From Dicyema japonicum (taxonomy: Eukaryota; Dicyemida; Rhombozoa; Dicyemidae): a DNA stretch of 64,000 nt. The stretch's first letter is position 1; the number at the start of each line of letters is the position of its first letter. The DNA is taken from assembly GCA_011109175.1 (NCBI GenBank), contig RDEW01000001.1, forward strand, positions 1,130,360-1,194,359, in the 5' to 3' direction. The position numbers and the translations under genes were made by a program. This document shows, in pieces, positions 20,751-32,746 of the stretch. The notes under the pieces are model-generated. The model saw only the letters and a list, made by a program, of their open reading frames with translations, was not told the DNA's origin and ran no database searches.

Positions 20751-21905
20751 TGGGCTGTCATAACCAATATTATCAGCCAACTAACCAGCGAGTCAGTTGG
20801 CCAAGCCAGACGTCTCAATGCAGCGGTAATTCTTCCTTTAGAACCTGCACAAAGCGATGACTTGATTAGATTCATGTTTAAGAAAAGTATCCATACAACC
20901 TAGCACACTTATTGTCTTCTAATACCTCTACAAAACCTCCCGGAAAGCTAAAGGACCCTTTGCAAATTCTACTATCTTCCATACGCAAAACAGTGTCTCT
21001 CGTTGCATTACACCGGATAAAAAACAAAGTAAACAAATTCCTATCTCCCGGCCAAAGTGGATTTCGGACAGGCAGGTCTACAGCCGATGTAGTGTGGGGG
21101 CACAGATGGTATTGGGCTCTATGCAAAAAGTATAAAAAAATCTGTTGAAATACTTGTCATTGATATGTCCGTGCATTCGATTTTGGTACACCGGGGAAAA
21201 CTTATGGAAGTTTCTGGAGAGTTTTCTTCACCCAGACGACGTTTAAAATAATACGCCTTCTCATCAGAACAATCATCTTTCTGTCAAAATTGGCAAATGT
21301 ACCTCCAACTTTTTTCCGACTTCACATCGAGTTCCACAGGAACACCAGGCTTAGAATTTACAAAGCTTATGTCATCCCGGTATTAATCTACAACTCTGGG
21401 ACTTGGGGAATTTCTAAACGGGAAATGGACCATCTTTTACTCTTTCCTTTTGAGCTCAGCTCACGATCAACTGGCCTATGAAGATCTCTAATGCAAACCT
21501 TTATACTAAATGCAAATCCGGCATGCTGTCAGATGATATTTCACATCAAGATGGAGCCTTTTTGGCTACGTGTTACGTCTAAATGACCAGATCCCCGCAA
21601 ATGTCGCAATGGACAACTACTATGCACACACAGGAGCCGGATTCCGCGTAAGACCAAGAACGACACTTCCGACTATCTTGAACGAAGACGGTTGGTATAA
21701 GACTAACTTCGGGCGGACGATCTGGACTAGCAGTTCCTTTAGAACAATCACGATCTGGACTACCTAAGAGAACTAGCGCGCAACAGAGGATCATGGTCGA
21801 GGTTGACGGAGAGGATGATTAGGAATACGGCACAAGGAAAAGTTAACTAATTTATGTTTTCTCGGGAGTGCTTTTTAATAATTTATTTATTTTATTTATT
21901 TAACA
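20751..21905 (+). mobile_element. LINE family C, 5'-truncated degenerate copy
   Basis: Broken relative of the element at 54120-56870: RT pieces SGFRTGRSTADVVWGHRW, LRIYKAYVIPVLIYNSGTWG, a zinc-finger-like C-terminal stretch (DQIPANVAMDNYY), RELARNRGSWSRL, and a 3' UTR with TTTCTCGGGAGTGC. The A/T-rich tail meets the tail of another LINE of opposite orientation at about 21905. Confidence 0.75.
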
Positions 21906-23050
21906 CCAAGACCACGGTAAAACCAAAACTAACTATCACGTGATCCCGATGCGTTCCACCAAAATCCTCATCCTTTCTCAGTGCTCCTCCCTCGTGCCCA
22001 CACAAGCTCGTACTGGGCGGCTGACTATATTTGCAGGGCCACCTTCCCGCATGCCGGATTTTAGTTTGATGAGGGCCTCCAGACTAGTCAGTCCGGTTCT
22101 GTGTTCGCACAAGTCCACCGCTCCGTGACTCTGAAAGGCTTCTTTTGTACGTCCTCGATTTTCTTGGTATTCGTTCATGATAATGAAGGTCCCCATGAAG
22201 CAAACGCGTATGAGAAAGCATGGTTCAATGTATTGTTTGTATATATTCATCAAGATGGGTGGGTACCAGTCTTCCATATTCCAGATAAACACTTCAATAC
22301 ATTGATTTCTTCTCGCACTTCAGAACAATGTTGGCCACGTGTGGTGACAAACATAATCCAGTGTCACGCCCAGGATCTTCTCACATTTGCTGAAGGGGAT
22401 TTCAACGTTGTCCAATTTTAAAGTGACAGTCTTCTTCCCCAACCTTTTGTCCGAAGTAAACATAGACGTGACCGACTTTCTGGAATTTATCGTGAGTCGG
22501 TTCTTCATTACCCAGGCGTTGAGTCGGTCCATGTTAATTTGTAATCGTCTGTAGCATTTTGGATATCCCGATCACGCGAGGCCAAAACAATGTCGTCCAC
22601 ATATGAGAGTAGAACATCGTTATTGGATTCCGGTGTCGGGAGGTCGGCTAGGTATAAATTGAATAAAGCGAGAGATAAAGGAGACCCTTGGAAGACACCG
22701 TTTGGGAGAAGACGCGAGACTGATTTCAGTCCTCCGAGGGATATACGTCCCCTCCGTCCACTTAAGAAATTTGTTATTCAAAGTTAAGCTTGAAAGTTCT
22801 CTAATGAAGTTGGTTAATTTCTGTAGGTACGTTGATGTAGAACAATCGTTCTTGAATCCGTGTTGAAAATCCTTTTCTGGTAAGACAGCCTTGATTCTCC
22901 CAAGTACAAGCTTCTTCAGGATTTTCGATATGGAACATAACAATGACACAAGGTCTAAATGATGCCGGATCTTCCTTAGGTCTTCCAAGTTTCAGTATAG
23001 GTCGGATGTTGGCTTGCTTCCATAACAAGCGGTATTACATTACAATTAAT
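21906..23050 (-). mobile_element. LINE (A/B-like), 5'-truncated copy, minus strand
   Basis: Sense strand is minus; the tail TTAAATAAATAA starts at 21905. RT pieces in gene order: WKQANIRPILKLGRPKEDPA, FQHGFKNDCSTSTYLQKL, GVTLDYVCHH after EKILGVTLD, and IYKQYIEPC near the end. Frames are broken. A partly readable DNAWVMKNRLTINSRKS-like segment precedes the ILGVT motif as in family A. Confidence 0.75.
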
Positions 23051-23084
23051 TGAATAGTTGAAAACCGACGTTAGAAAACCGCGT

Positions 23085-23960
23085 GAAGAGAGAAGCACTA
23101 CTTTATTATTGATATTATAACGAATGCCTTCAATTCTCTCAAAAGAGATAAAATTATGAAAACTTGTTGAAAGAAGGCTCCAAAGTTTTTTCTCTTGTCA
23201 AATTATCCTACGGGGAAGATATTTCTCTGGTATTTGAAAATGAAATTCGGACCTCTCTTATTTGCTTTGACTATTGATGATGTTGTAAGATCAAATTGAT
23301 GCACAGCTAAATCTCTGGTATCTCGACGATGCCACAATTGGAGGATCATTCAAGGAAACATACAATTCATTACATAAAGCGTTACCCGCTTTAAATAAAT
23401 GTCTCATATCCATACACCGATTTTCTCCCTATCAAGGAGTCTTTTAACGAACAGCTTCCTGGGATCCCGACTGTGCCAGTTGATAAATTATATTTCCTCG
23501 GATGCCCACTCAGCGAAAAAGAACTCAGGAACCATCTACTTTCCAAAAAAGAATTGACACGCCTTGCGAAAAGATTGTCATGTCTCGACTCTCACACATC
23601 CTTCTTCCAGATGAGAAACAAGATCGGACTACCCAAGCTTTTGTACCTACTCCGATGTTCACCTGCTACGAACAATACGACAGTCTACTTTCGACAACAA
23701 ATCTCTCAAACAAACTGTTGAATCACCTAATTAACGTCCACTTGGACGAACTTTTTTGAAAGCAATGTAAGCTTCTCTCTGGATTTAAGGGGGTCGGTCT
23801 AAGATCGCCGCTGGAGTTGCATATTCGGCACATTTATCGTCTCTCTCAAACTGCAGCCATTTGACACGGCAAGTCCTGTATCACACAATTGGACTTCGCT
23901 GGAATGAGTCATTTGACGAAGCTTGTCGGAAATGGAACAAGTCCGGATTCAAAATTAATT
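23085..23960 (+). mobile_element. RLE-family LINE, RT thumb fragment
   Basis: Contains NLWYLDDATIGGSFKETYN (RT motif C), VDKLYFLGCPLSEKELRNHL, RLSCLDSHTSFFQMRNKI, PKLLYLLRCSPA and VGLRSPLELHIRH-like sequence, the conserved order downstream of the YLDD motif in this family. Both ends are truncated. Confidence 0.8.
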
Positions 23961-24529
23961 AAAAGTTTTTAATTAAAAAATTAATTGAATTGATTAGTCT
24001 ATTAAAGTCAACAGTTATAAATAAAATAAGTAATTTAATTAAGTGTCTGGAAAATATCGTTATTACAAAAAATCACGAAATAACATGTAATAAATATAAT
24101 TTTTCTTTTTTTAATGTACTTAAAAAAGTATTAATAAATGAAAATATTTAAGAATTAGTTTAACATTTAATATTTACCCTTATATTATTTCTAAACGAGT
24201 TGTCTTTCAGTCCTTTCCACAGAGTTTTCTCAATTCACTCCATTTCTTAAACTTATCGAGCCATCCACGGCTTGATTTAAACTTAATGGTCACAAATACA
24301 CGTGATTAGAATCTATTCCTCCCTCCAAATTTGAGTAAAAGAAATATCCAATCTCTTTCGCGACATTTCTTGACATATGGACTAACAATTAGACGTGGAT
24401 AATGGTAAGGAATTTAAGGATCAGTTTTTGGCTGATCCATCCAACATTTTTAACTAGAATAGATTTTAACCATGTGTCCTGTCTGGGTGGAGCTATAGGT
24501 AATATGGCTCTGCGTGAAGTACGGTATTC
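23961..24529. other. AT-rich spacer
   Basis: Very AT-rich up to about 24200, then mixed sequence. No gene or known repeat recognised. Confidence 0.4.
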
Positions 24530-24775
24530 CAAAGACCAAGGGTAAAATAAAACTAACTAATACTGTGATCTTAATGCGTTCCAGGAGAGCCCCCATCCAA
24601 GCACAGTGATTCAGAGGACATTCTCTGTGAAACTGAAATCTAAGTCAGAACTTGTCCCAGGAAACGAAATAGTGTCCCTATGGATTAAAAAGATGGATCC
24701 TTTTGAATGCCAGTCAGGCATGGGCGTCGTGATGACGACACTAGAAGGAAGAGAAATCTTCAATCATGTACCCAC
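24530..24775 (-). repeat. Short retroposon family 2, diverged copy
   Basis: On the minus strand: TTGAAGATTTCTCTTCC leader, TGTCGTCATCACGACGCCCA (head shortened), a perfect hairpin ATGCC-TGACT-GGCAT, CAAAAGGATCC, then a body with AATGTCCTCTGAATCACTGT and the tail ATTAGTTAGTTTTATTTTAC. It matches 12366-12590 in the body and tail. Confidence 0.55.
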
Positions 24776-24867
24776 ATTGAACTTTCTATTTTTAACAAAA
24801 TTAATTTTTAATATAAAATAACAAAGAAATTTATAAACTTTATAAAATTAAAAAAAATTATTTAAAG

Positions 24868-25831
24868 TTACAAATTAAGAGAATGATTAGTAATGATGTG
24901 ACTTTTAAGGTCACAGTGGCTTTCAAAGACTGTCTCACAAACACTGCAAGACCACCCAATTTTGTAAATCATGATTCCCCTCATTTTACTATTCATTTCA
25001 AAATTATCGAATATGCAATTCTCACATTCACGTTTGTCTAATATTTTAAAACAAGACAACCTTCAAACAAATTACCACACTTTCTACAATTGTAGTATTT
25101 TTTAATAATTTTGGAAGAAATAAAATTCTGCTGATATTCGTCAAAACTGGAAAGAAGGTCTCCCAATTTCTCATTTTTCTGAGAATAAAAGATCTCTTTG
25201 TGAATGTTGCACAAATAACGTTCAGCAACTTTTTGGATCACAAAATCTGGTAATATGGGACTGAGTTTGCTGATCAGATGACTATAAAGATTTTGAACAT
25301 CTCCATAATAATAAACCCACGTGTACCAGGTTGGGGCATCGTGTTCAGGTTCCATAGCAATCCGACAAATGCTGGGTTCAGGTAACTAATTGGAAAAACC
25401 ACGTTTGAGGGAATTTTGCAATTTTCTAAAATAATAAAATGTCAAAAACGAATATTTTGCATTCCCACTTCTTGCGTATTTAACTGAGATTTCATTAAAC
25501 ATTTGATATGTTCATCCTCACACACGTGGTCCTTATATGCCACGTGAATTGGTTTGTGGCATACATCACAGAAATCAACATTTTCATCTTTCAGTTTTAT
25601 GGCATCTTTCATGATCATGTGCTGAATTTAAGAATTTATTAAAACTCGGATAGTCTTAGGTTTAACATTCAATGTTTTCCCGATGACTTCTATTTGGTGA
25701 TAAGTCGGGTTGTTGTTGACTTTTTTGAGCTTGGAAATAATCTAATTTATCAAATTCTCAAAAACTGTCTTTATCGAGTCGGGAAGTGTTTCGATCGTTT
25801 CACTTTCCTCACTTAGACTGTTGTGACCATC
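24868..25831 (-). CDS. C2H2-type zinc-finger protein with N-terminal helical domain, family not recognised
   Basis: Five mini-introns can be placed: 25742-25765 (24 nt), 25622-25645 (24), 25426-25449 (24), 25386-25402 (17) and 25038-25060 (23). Removing them gives 283 codons plus stop, open throughout. Order: acidic start, a helical stretch (TIISKLKKVNNNPTYHQIEV, KTLNVKPKTIRHMIMK) that could be a small winged-helix-like fold, a first Cys/His cluster (CDVCHKPIHVAYKDHVC), a middle domain (WYTWVYYYGDVQNLYSHLIS), a CRKCGNLFEDKRECENC cluster, and a final C2H2 finger CSVC...HCDLKSHIITNH. No in-frame ATG was found at the 5' end; an upstream exon is likely missing. I do not recognise the family. Confidence 0.7.
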
Positions 25832-26113
25832 TAAGTATTAATCGACCTGATAATTGGTGCGATAATAGGCAATAATACAACTATTAATAATTAATTAAAC
25901 AAATTATAATTATTTTATCAATATTTAATCGTTTAACAGCTTTTTAGCTTCAATATTATAATTGACAAAAATAACCAACCAGAATCAGAAAAACTCAGAT
26001 GAGAGTGACACGTGCTTTCTAAACTTTCATTCGGAGTTGTCTAATAAAATTAATTAAGTAGGTTTATGCTGTGCTTGACCCAGTGTATGTGTCAAAGGCG
26101 AATTATTAGTAAG
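25832..26113. other. Intergenic AT-rich spacer between two minus-strand genes
   Basis: AT-rich, about 280 bp, between the zinc-finger gene and the stop of the homeobox gene. It should hold the zinc-finger gene's missing 5' end. Confidence 0.5.
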
Positions 26114-26799
26114 CTATACCTTCTCCTTGCTATTGGGACTTTTGTTTAATTTCTTCTCACGTGCTCTCGCATTTTGAAACCAGACTTGCACGACTTTCTT
26201 TTGTAGATTAATTTCCTTCGATATTCTTTCGAGAGAAATGCTGTTCGGACAAGGATTTTGCTTAAAAATAAACACTGAGCCGTACTTTAAATATTTCTGA
26301 CAATTTGCTGACTTGGCTGGCGGAAATTGGAGTCCTGTATCTTCGGTCCTTGTTATTTTTCCCTTCGCTGGATTCTTCCGTCAATTGGTTGTTTCTGGCT
26401 GCAATCTCCAAACATTGTTGTAGAAAGGGTCCGTTAATCAGAGAGCTATCGTAGACAAAACGGTGGAGTTGATTTGGGAATAAGTCCCCCTGTTTGGACA
26501 ACTCAACCGGCCGGTTTTCATGATCATCTGATATCCGCTTTTGGGACTCCTAAGACTTATAATTTTAGTTACCATTCGTTTGAGTTTTTGTCGTGCATTT
26601 TGAAACCACACAGTAATTGTTCTGACTGAAAGTCCTGTAGTTTGTGCCAAGTTCACAATCATATCGTCACGTGGGTAATTCTCCATATTGAATGAAGAAT
26701 TCAAAATTTGTAGCTGCTCTCACTAAACTTGGTTCTTCGTCCTCGAGGATGATGTTGAGACTCGTTCGTTCTTGGGGATTCAGACATCTTCTGCGGCAT
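26114..26799 (-). CDS. Two-homeodomain transcription factor, ZFHX (zfh-2)-like
   Basis: Start ATG 26799 (MPQKMSESPRTNES), then homeodomain 1 beginning RGRRTKFSE; recognition helix VRTITVWFQNARQKLKR. Introns of 23 nt (26550-26572) and 25 nt (26261-26285) follow. Homeodomain 2 starts RRYRTPISASQVSKLSEIF and has the helix KKVVQVWFQNARAREKK. NARQK and NARAREKK helices, and the YPRDD of homeodomain 1, are typical of ZFHX3/ZFHX4/zfh-2. A C2H2 array is not seen; animal ZFHX proteins are thousands of residues long, so this is either drastically reduced or a fragment. Between 26714 and 26722 one base is missing relative to the expected frame (helix 1 of homeodomain 1), so this is a sequence error or a real break. 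Confidence 0.8.
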
Positions 26800-28480
26800 T
26801 ATTATTTGTTTAGATTAAATATTTAATTAATTTAATAATTAATGTAATCAATGACGCTAATTATTCAATTATTCATTATTCAACGAAGCAATAATTTATT
26901 ATAATTTGAAAATTTTCATGATTATGTAAACCATTTGCTTATGATAGCGGTTTATACCTCTGTATTTCCAGAAGTGACTGAGTTTAGATTTTCTTCCTTC
27001 AAAATGAGCTCTGATCTAAAATTTTTGAGATTTGTAATACTTTTGGTTCATGATTTCAGACATCACCTAATAGTAAGAATAAATTTTAGAATTATTTAGC
27101 ATGCGGCTTAATAAATTACATATTAAATAAATCATTTATCGGAAAAATTAATTATATTCATTTATTGATTAATTTAATTTTAAATATAGCTATACAAGTT
27201 GCGGTGTTGTTGATTGTGATGTACTACAATTGAAATAATGGAAAATAAAATATCAAAATCAATGTATAATAATTAATTATATATGTAATTGACATTTAAT
27301 CAATACATCCATAGAGTGCTTGGCAGTTACCATGATCACATATTTTAGATCTTAAATCTTGCTTTTTAATCTGTCATTAGCCACTCGATAAATGTTAATT
27401 AGTCTGATTGAAATCCTAGCATTCTAATTCGTAATTACCATTATCATTAGTCTTATACTTTAACTAGTTAATTAAGTTATCACAATTGATGCGCATGGGG
27501 GAACTCTTATGCTGGCATGAGTCGTATTTTGTTCCAGTATGATAATACGTGGTAGATTCACAGCCAAAGTCATTCCGGTTGGTTTAACATCAGGTGTTAT
27601 GATCTCTAAACTCTACAAAAAGTAATGGAGGTTCTATGAGGATACGTCCAATCTGCTGTGTTTAGGAAGGCACATGAGAGGATGCTTGGCGAAAAACTTG
27701 GAGGAGGAATTCGTTTCTGTATTAAATCAGTTGTGGAGCTGACGATACAGTATGGTCAGAGATGACCATTAATCTGAAAGATAAATTATCTTTGTTTAAA
27801 AGTTAAATGTGAAATTAATGTACTTTAATGTTACTAGTCTACTAAATTTAATGTATTAAAATTAAGTATAATTTAAAGACATTATTAATAAAGTACTTCA
27901 ATTTAAAGTGATTTTTGAATTATTCGATGGGTTTCTTACCAATGTGAACTCTATTCCGTAAGGACTATTCAGATTCACTGTTATTCTTCCACACACTCTG
28001 GAAAATCTGCTAATTTTGTAGATAAATGAATTTTCTGTCGAATTTGATTTATTGATTGAGATAAGTATTAGTAAACCAATTTATTGAGGTTTCGTGCTGG
28101 CATGTATAATCCTTAAATTTGTAGTATTTTATGAAGACTAAGCTACCCATGGTTTGTAATTTCAGCACGTGTGTTGTGCTAATTGGTCTAACATTAATTT
28201 GGTAATTACAGGACAATTTGAGTTATTGTTTTTAGGAAAGGTCAATCACATATCAGAAATAATGATTTTAGTTGTCATTTCCCTACAAATCATGAAATGT
28301 GTTTTAGATTTTGAGCAGCCGCGCTTAATTGAAATGTTTTGTTAGTTTTTAACTTAATTGTTTGATAAATATTGAGTTAAAAAATAATTAAAATATTGGT
28401 TTGAGTTAGAAAAAACTTCCTCTGAATGCTTTATTGTTAAAGGAAAACAACTAGCTAAAAGTTCCCTTCAGGGTGGTCGT
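26800..28480. other. Long AT-rich intergenic region
   Basis: About 1.7 kb, very AT-rich with many TTAATTAA-like runs. A less AT-rich patch at 27490-27760 has no recognisable coding frame. It may contain control sequences for the flanking minus-strand genes; none can be pinned down. Confidence 0.45.
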
Positions 28481-29179
28481 TCAGAATTGAGACGGATTTC
28501 CTTTTGTAAGGCTTTCAATAACCAATTTCCCTCGTTCTTGTTCCTCTTCTTCCTCAAGATACAAAACGGTTCAGCAAAATTAGCGACCTGCTTTCAATGA
28601 TCCCCCGACTTTTCGATTTAGTGACATGTCGATTAAAAAATGAACTGTCTACCGACACTTTCATATTTTTAAGTGTCTCGGAAAGTGCATGGGAGAACTA
28701 TGAGCCACGTATGAGACTAATTCAGCTTGTGATTTGTTTATGTGAAGTAAGATCTGACATTTTTAGACAAGAGACGTTGAATGATGGGAGGTTAAGTTTC
28801 AGTGGTGAGCGGATTTCAATTTCATCAAGAGAAATGCTCAGTATTCCTGCTATAGCGACTTTTTGCGTTTCGCCGATAGTTCGGTTTTAAATGGTTCGTT
28901 TTTTATACTCGTAAAAAGGAGACGTGAAACGAAAAGTCGTGAGGGAGTGTGATGTATTCGATCGAGAGTTGTTAGGTTAGACAAGAAAGTTGGACATAAT
29001 CGCTTTTTGTTGTAATAAAGTTGACATTTTCTTGTGATATAGTGGAAAGCTGAGGAAAATAGCATTTTCAGTTTCGGTGATCGAGATATTTGACAGGTAA
29101 CCGGAAAGCATCACCGATGTTTGACTGAACTCGTCTTCTGTACAAGCGACGTCAACGACTCGACTTTTTTTGACTCCAT
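28481..29179 (-). CDS. Uncharacterised protein, multi-exon with mini-introns
   Basis: ATG 29179 (MESKKVESLTS). Seven GT-AG introns of about 19, 45, 23, 23, 22, 20 and 19 nt give 175 codons plus a stop, all exons open. Exons in the second half are the best supported: SAKRK joined to NISLDEIEIRSPLKLN, LPSFN to ILLHINKSQAEL, then FSHALSETLKNMKVSV, and LLNRF to EQERGKLVIESLTKGN. The first two junctions are less certain. The protein is basic, with no signal peptide, membrane segment or domain I recognise. Some plus-strand open frame overlaps the region but lacks a mini-intron pattern. Confidence 0.5.
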
Positions 29180-29262
29180 CCGAGTGTTGCGAAAGTGGAA
29201 ACGGTGGAATAAATTTTGTCACCACTGTTTCCTAGTTTCTTTTAATTGGGGATCCTCTAGTT

Positions 29263-29860
29263 CAGGCATGTCAAACTTAAAGAGCTCCAGAGACCGCATA
29301 AGATAACTTGAGTATACAGGCGGGTCGCACTAACAAATCAAAATGTATGACTATGCATCAGTTGATAAACATGCAAGTTTACTCAAATCAAAATCAGTCA
29401 ACTGTTTAAGTTTTAAAACACGTTTCGCCCGTTGTAGTGTCATGCATTGGAATCAGTTTTTCATATTATTAAATTCACTGTCACAGGCCCTAATGAATAC
29501 TGAAAGCTGTGCTATTCCAGTGATTTCAACGGTCTCAATAGCAATATAAAAGTGTTCAGATTTAGATGATGCAGCCTTCAGCTGATGTTTCAAATCATCC
29601 CCCATTTCATCAATCCGTTCAGCAACAGTGTTCCTGATTGATGAAATTTCTTTCACCGTAAGAATTACCACCATGGTGATCATTTAGCTGAGTTCATAGC
29701 TTGCAGTAACCAAACTAAACAAGTATCTTTGCATTAACCATTGAACAAAAGTACTGTAGTTCCCATTTTTTAAATACCCGTCTTTCTTCTTCAAGTTTCC
29801 TTTTTTTCTTATCTGAAGATGCCAATCTAAATGGAGTCAGTTGGCCCAGGCAATTAATAT
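29263..29860 (-). mobile_element. hAT element relic, GTF2IRD2/EPM2AIP1-like transposase
   Basis: The end CAGGCATGTCAAACTT is at 29263. Minus-strand transposase pieces: KKKRKLEEERRVFKKWELQY (N-terminal BED-finger region) at about 29800 and SSIRNTVAERIDEMGDDLK then TGIAQLSVFIRACD (29453-29650), which match the RNTVAERI..L..D and D.TDTAQL..F.R motifs of this hAT group. The middle and the catalytic C-terminal part are deleted. The terminal 60 bp also occur at 43520-43616. Confidence 0.75.
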
Positions 29861-29914
29861 AATAACCGACGAGATTCCACAAGATACAATTTATTATTAT
29901 TTTTTAAAATAAGT

Positions 29915-30095
29915 TGTGGAAACCCCTCCAGTGGAGTGGGGGAGAGCAAATGATCCGTTTTCGTGCCGGCCTGGCACTGGGCGCCACCTAGACAGGTGGA
30001 TCACATGACGTCACTCTATTAAGAAGAGAGGAGGAACAGACAAGCAAGCAGAAACTTCAATCAATTAACCACGCAGCACCACATGGCGCCACGCG
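29915..30095 (-). repeat. SINE family 1 copy with longer 5' leader
   Basis: On the minus strand it starts near 30095 with GTGGCGCCATGTGGTGCTGC, continues TTAATTGATTGAAG and TTTCTGCTTGCTTGTCTG, then the head GACGTCATGTGATCC with a GTGCC/GGCAC P4 hairpin and CGAAAACGGATCA. It ends near GGGGTTTCCACAAC. The usual 3' tail of the 14215 copy is missing. Confidence 0.7.
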
Positions 30096-30099
30096 GTAA

Positions 30100-31075
30100 G
30101 ACTCCAAAGAAGTTGAATGTATTAAAGAACTGGAAGAAAACGGCTATTTCAGAAAAGATCAATTTGGCTTTCGTCAGGGTTGATCCTACGGTGATTTTAT
30201 ATTTCCTTACAGCTACGAGTTAACAAAGACCAGAGACTCCGAATGTTTTTTAAATGTAATGTCTTGACACCTCAAAGGCTTCTGATAGTGTAAACCACAA
30301 AGCCATAATCAGTCAACTATCTCCAACAGGAAGCCCGAAACAACTGGTAGTACCTAACATTAAGAATGTTTTATGGTACCAACGTTTCCTTTCAAAGGTG
30401 ATATTGAAGAATTTTGATTAAATGTGCCAATGTTATTCGTCTCCGAGGTCTTGACTTGCTACGAGATCTCTGACATGTGCTGACGACGTAGTACTGTCTA
30501 ACATGTCAAGATCGAGTATGACCTCGGAGAGGAGAGTAAATGCATATATGGAAGAGATAAGAGACTGATGCAGTTTCCAAGGTTTAAAGCTATCAAAAGA
30601 AAAATCAAAAGCAATAAAGTTTTTAGACGGAACAAAAATAGTCGTCAGCGAGGCACTCTATGTAAAGTCAGGATTGTGAATTTTTGAAATATCTGAGAAC
30701 TGCATTCGAAAAATGGGGAGTGTACAATATACTACATCAACCTCCGGGAGAAAAGGGAGCGAAAATGCTTTTATTTCTTTATGTACGATAATTCCATCGC
30801 TCCTCTACGGACATGAGGATGGCACATAACTAGAAACATTATCTCGCTTCTCAAAAGTCGAGGAGAGCATGAATGAAGATTTCTCTGCGCATACGACTTG
30901 ACGAGAAGAATGTCGATCGGAGAACTTGTAAATAAAAGGATGACGATCTTTTTAAGAAAAAATGCGATCCTTGAGTCTTACATGGCAACTCCAAATAAAA
31001 TATAAGAGAGATGCGGTTGGAGGAGAAGAGTTCAAGTTACGGCTTTTGTTGGAAGAAGCCTAAAAAAGCCACCTT
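30100..31075 (+). mobile_element. Degenerate reverse-transcriptase fragment of an unplaced LINE
   Basis: Pieces: CLDTSKASDSVNHKAIISQL (motif A-like), TCADDVVLSNMSRSS (motif C, ADD) and CSFQGLKLSKEKSKAIKFLD. It differs from families A, B, C and RLE. Many stops. Confidence 0.6.
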
Positions 31076-32421
31076 TACATTTTTTAATAAAGTTTCGTTA
31101 AGCGCATTAAAGAACAAAAAATAATAAAAAACGAAAATTCTAAATCAAGTTAGGAAAAGCACTCCTCATCAGGTCTTCCCATTCTCCATCCACTCTGAAT
31201 TCCCTCTCATTGTCGCCCTCGAAGGAATATCTCCCGGGAAACATCTTATTCTGGACATTCTAAAATGCCAGAACCCTCAAACCCTCAAAATACGCTGTGT
31301 GCTATAATTCAGCGGAAGTTCTTCCAAAATAGGGTCATTTCTGCAATCAAGTCAAACTCGACCTCTTCACCAGATCAAAGGAATCGATCAAAGCATCCAC
31401 AGCGTTCAACGACTTAGGACTTTTCGGAGACATGATTGGAAGAGATCCGAAGGCAACGGGTTTCACATCCTCAGTGAATGCCAATTCGGACCAATAAAAC
31501 ATCTCTTCTAAGAACAAAAAATACATCAGGAAGTCTGGGCATCAAAAATCCGATACGGGGACAGCAAGCACGGGAAAAAACTCTCCGAACAATGCAGACG
31601 ACATCGCACTCAGCACATCCCTTCACCAGGGCGGAAAAGGCCAAATTTCCTTGTGCCGTAACAAGGGAGACCGAGTCCCCAGTCCAGTATGACCGGTGGA
31701 CCTAAGTTTGATCATTTATACCACAACATTTGATGTTTTCGTAAAACCCAAAAATTTCAGAGACTTTTCCGAAGATATCCGTGCGTTTTCTTCGTCTATG
31801 TGGGTAAACCCAACAAGAGACCCCCCATAATAGTACGCTGATATAACTATGCCATCAAACCGTTACAGATATCATCCACAGGCTCATCAGTCCCAGGTCG
31901 AAGATGTACAGTTTTACGTTTTAACGGAGACGGACCACCAAGAAATGGCTCACAGTCACTGGTGCCATAAATTACTCTGAGATTCGAACTTTTCTTTGTC
32001 TGTTAAAACTGAGAAAGAAACAAAACCAAAACACAGCTCTTGATCGGAATGGAAAGGTGGGCACCGATTTCGAGATTGCAATTCCAAAAAACGGGTTTTT
32101 TCTCGGGAAAAACAATAAACTCCAACTTTTTGGAAAATTCACTGGTTTTTGAAAACAAAATACTCAAAATTGAAAATATTTAACATTGGGTGTGGATCGA
32201 CGGGAAAGGGAGTTCTAAAATAAGTGTCTCTTCTAACATTAGGCTGACCTCGTCCAGACGATGAACGTGGGCTGTGATTTGAGGATCAAAAGATCCAAAA
32301 AATAATAATTTTATCAATTCCTTGGGTTTATACCTAAAATTTCAATTTATTTTAATTACATAGTTTTAATAAATTTTATCGAATTTTCAATAAAATTTAA
32401 ATCTTAAGAATTATTTAAATC
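31076..32421. other. Unassigned region with short open stretches
   Basis: Contains a plus-strand open stretch at 31478-31705 (Arg/Lys/Thr-rich, no domain recognised) and AT-rich DNA. Probably decayed mobile DNA, but no RT or transposase motif was found. Confidence 0.35.
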
Positions 32422-32746
32422 TTACTGTGGTTGCACGTGCGTGTAAATTTGTATTGTATCAGACTGTTCACGGAGCTGGCCTTGATTGGACAGAATGGGA
32501 CTATGATCTCTTAATATAGGACAAAATTGGTAACCAAGATTATTTTCATTGTGGTTGTCAGACCTGGTCAAGACAGCTACCTGATTTTTTTGATTGGTTA
32601 TAATCTGAACATAAGAGTAAATTAACCTCGTGTTGTAAAAATTCTGCAACCATGTGTTTCGCGTATTCAGAATGAGTCATGCCTTCCCTGTAGTCAGAGG
32701 ACATTTCTGGGGAATTTTCGATTATTATTAGGAAATTAGTGACCAT
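32422..32746 (-). CDS. Small uncharacterised protein, possibly vWA-like N-terminus
   Basis: ATG 32746 (MVTNFLIIIENSPEM), one 22-nt intron at 32605-32626 joining AEFLQHE to IITNQKNQVAVLT, stop at 32422; 100 residues. The strand FLIII followed by ENSPEM...GMT and NQVAVLT resembles the first strand, DxSxS-like loop and second strand of vWA domains (as in Rpn10 or Ku), but the metal-site residues are incomplete and the domain would be cut short. Function unknown. Confidence 0.5.
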
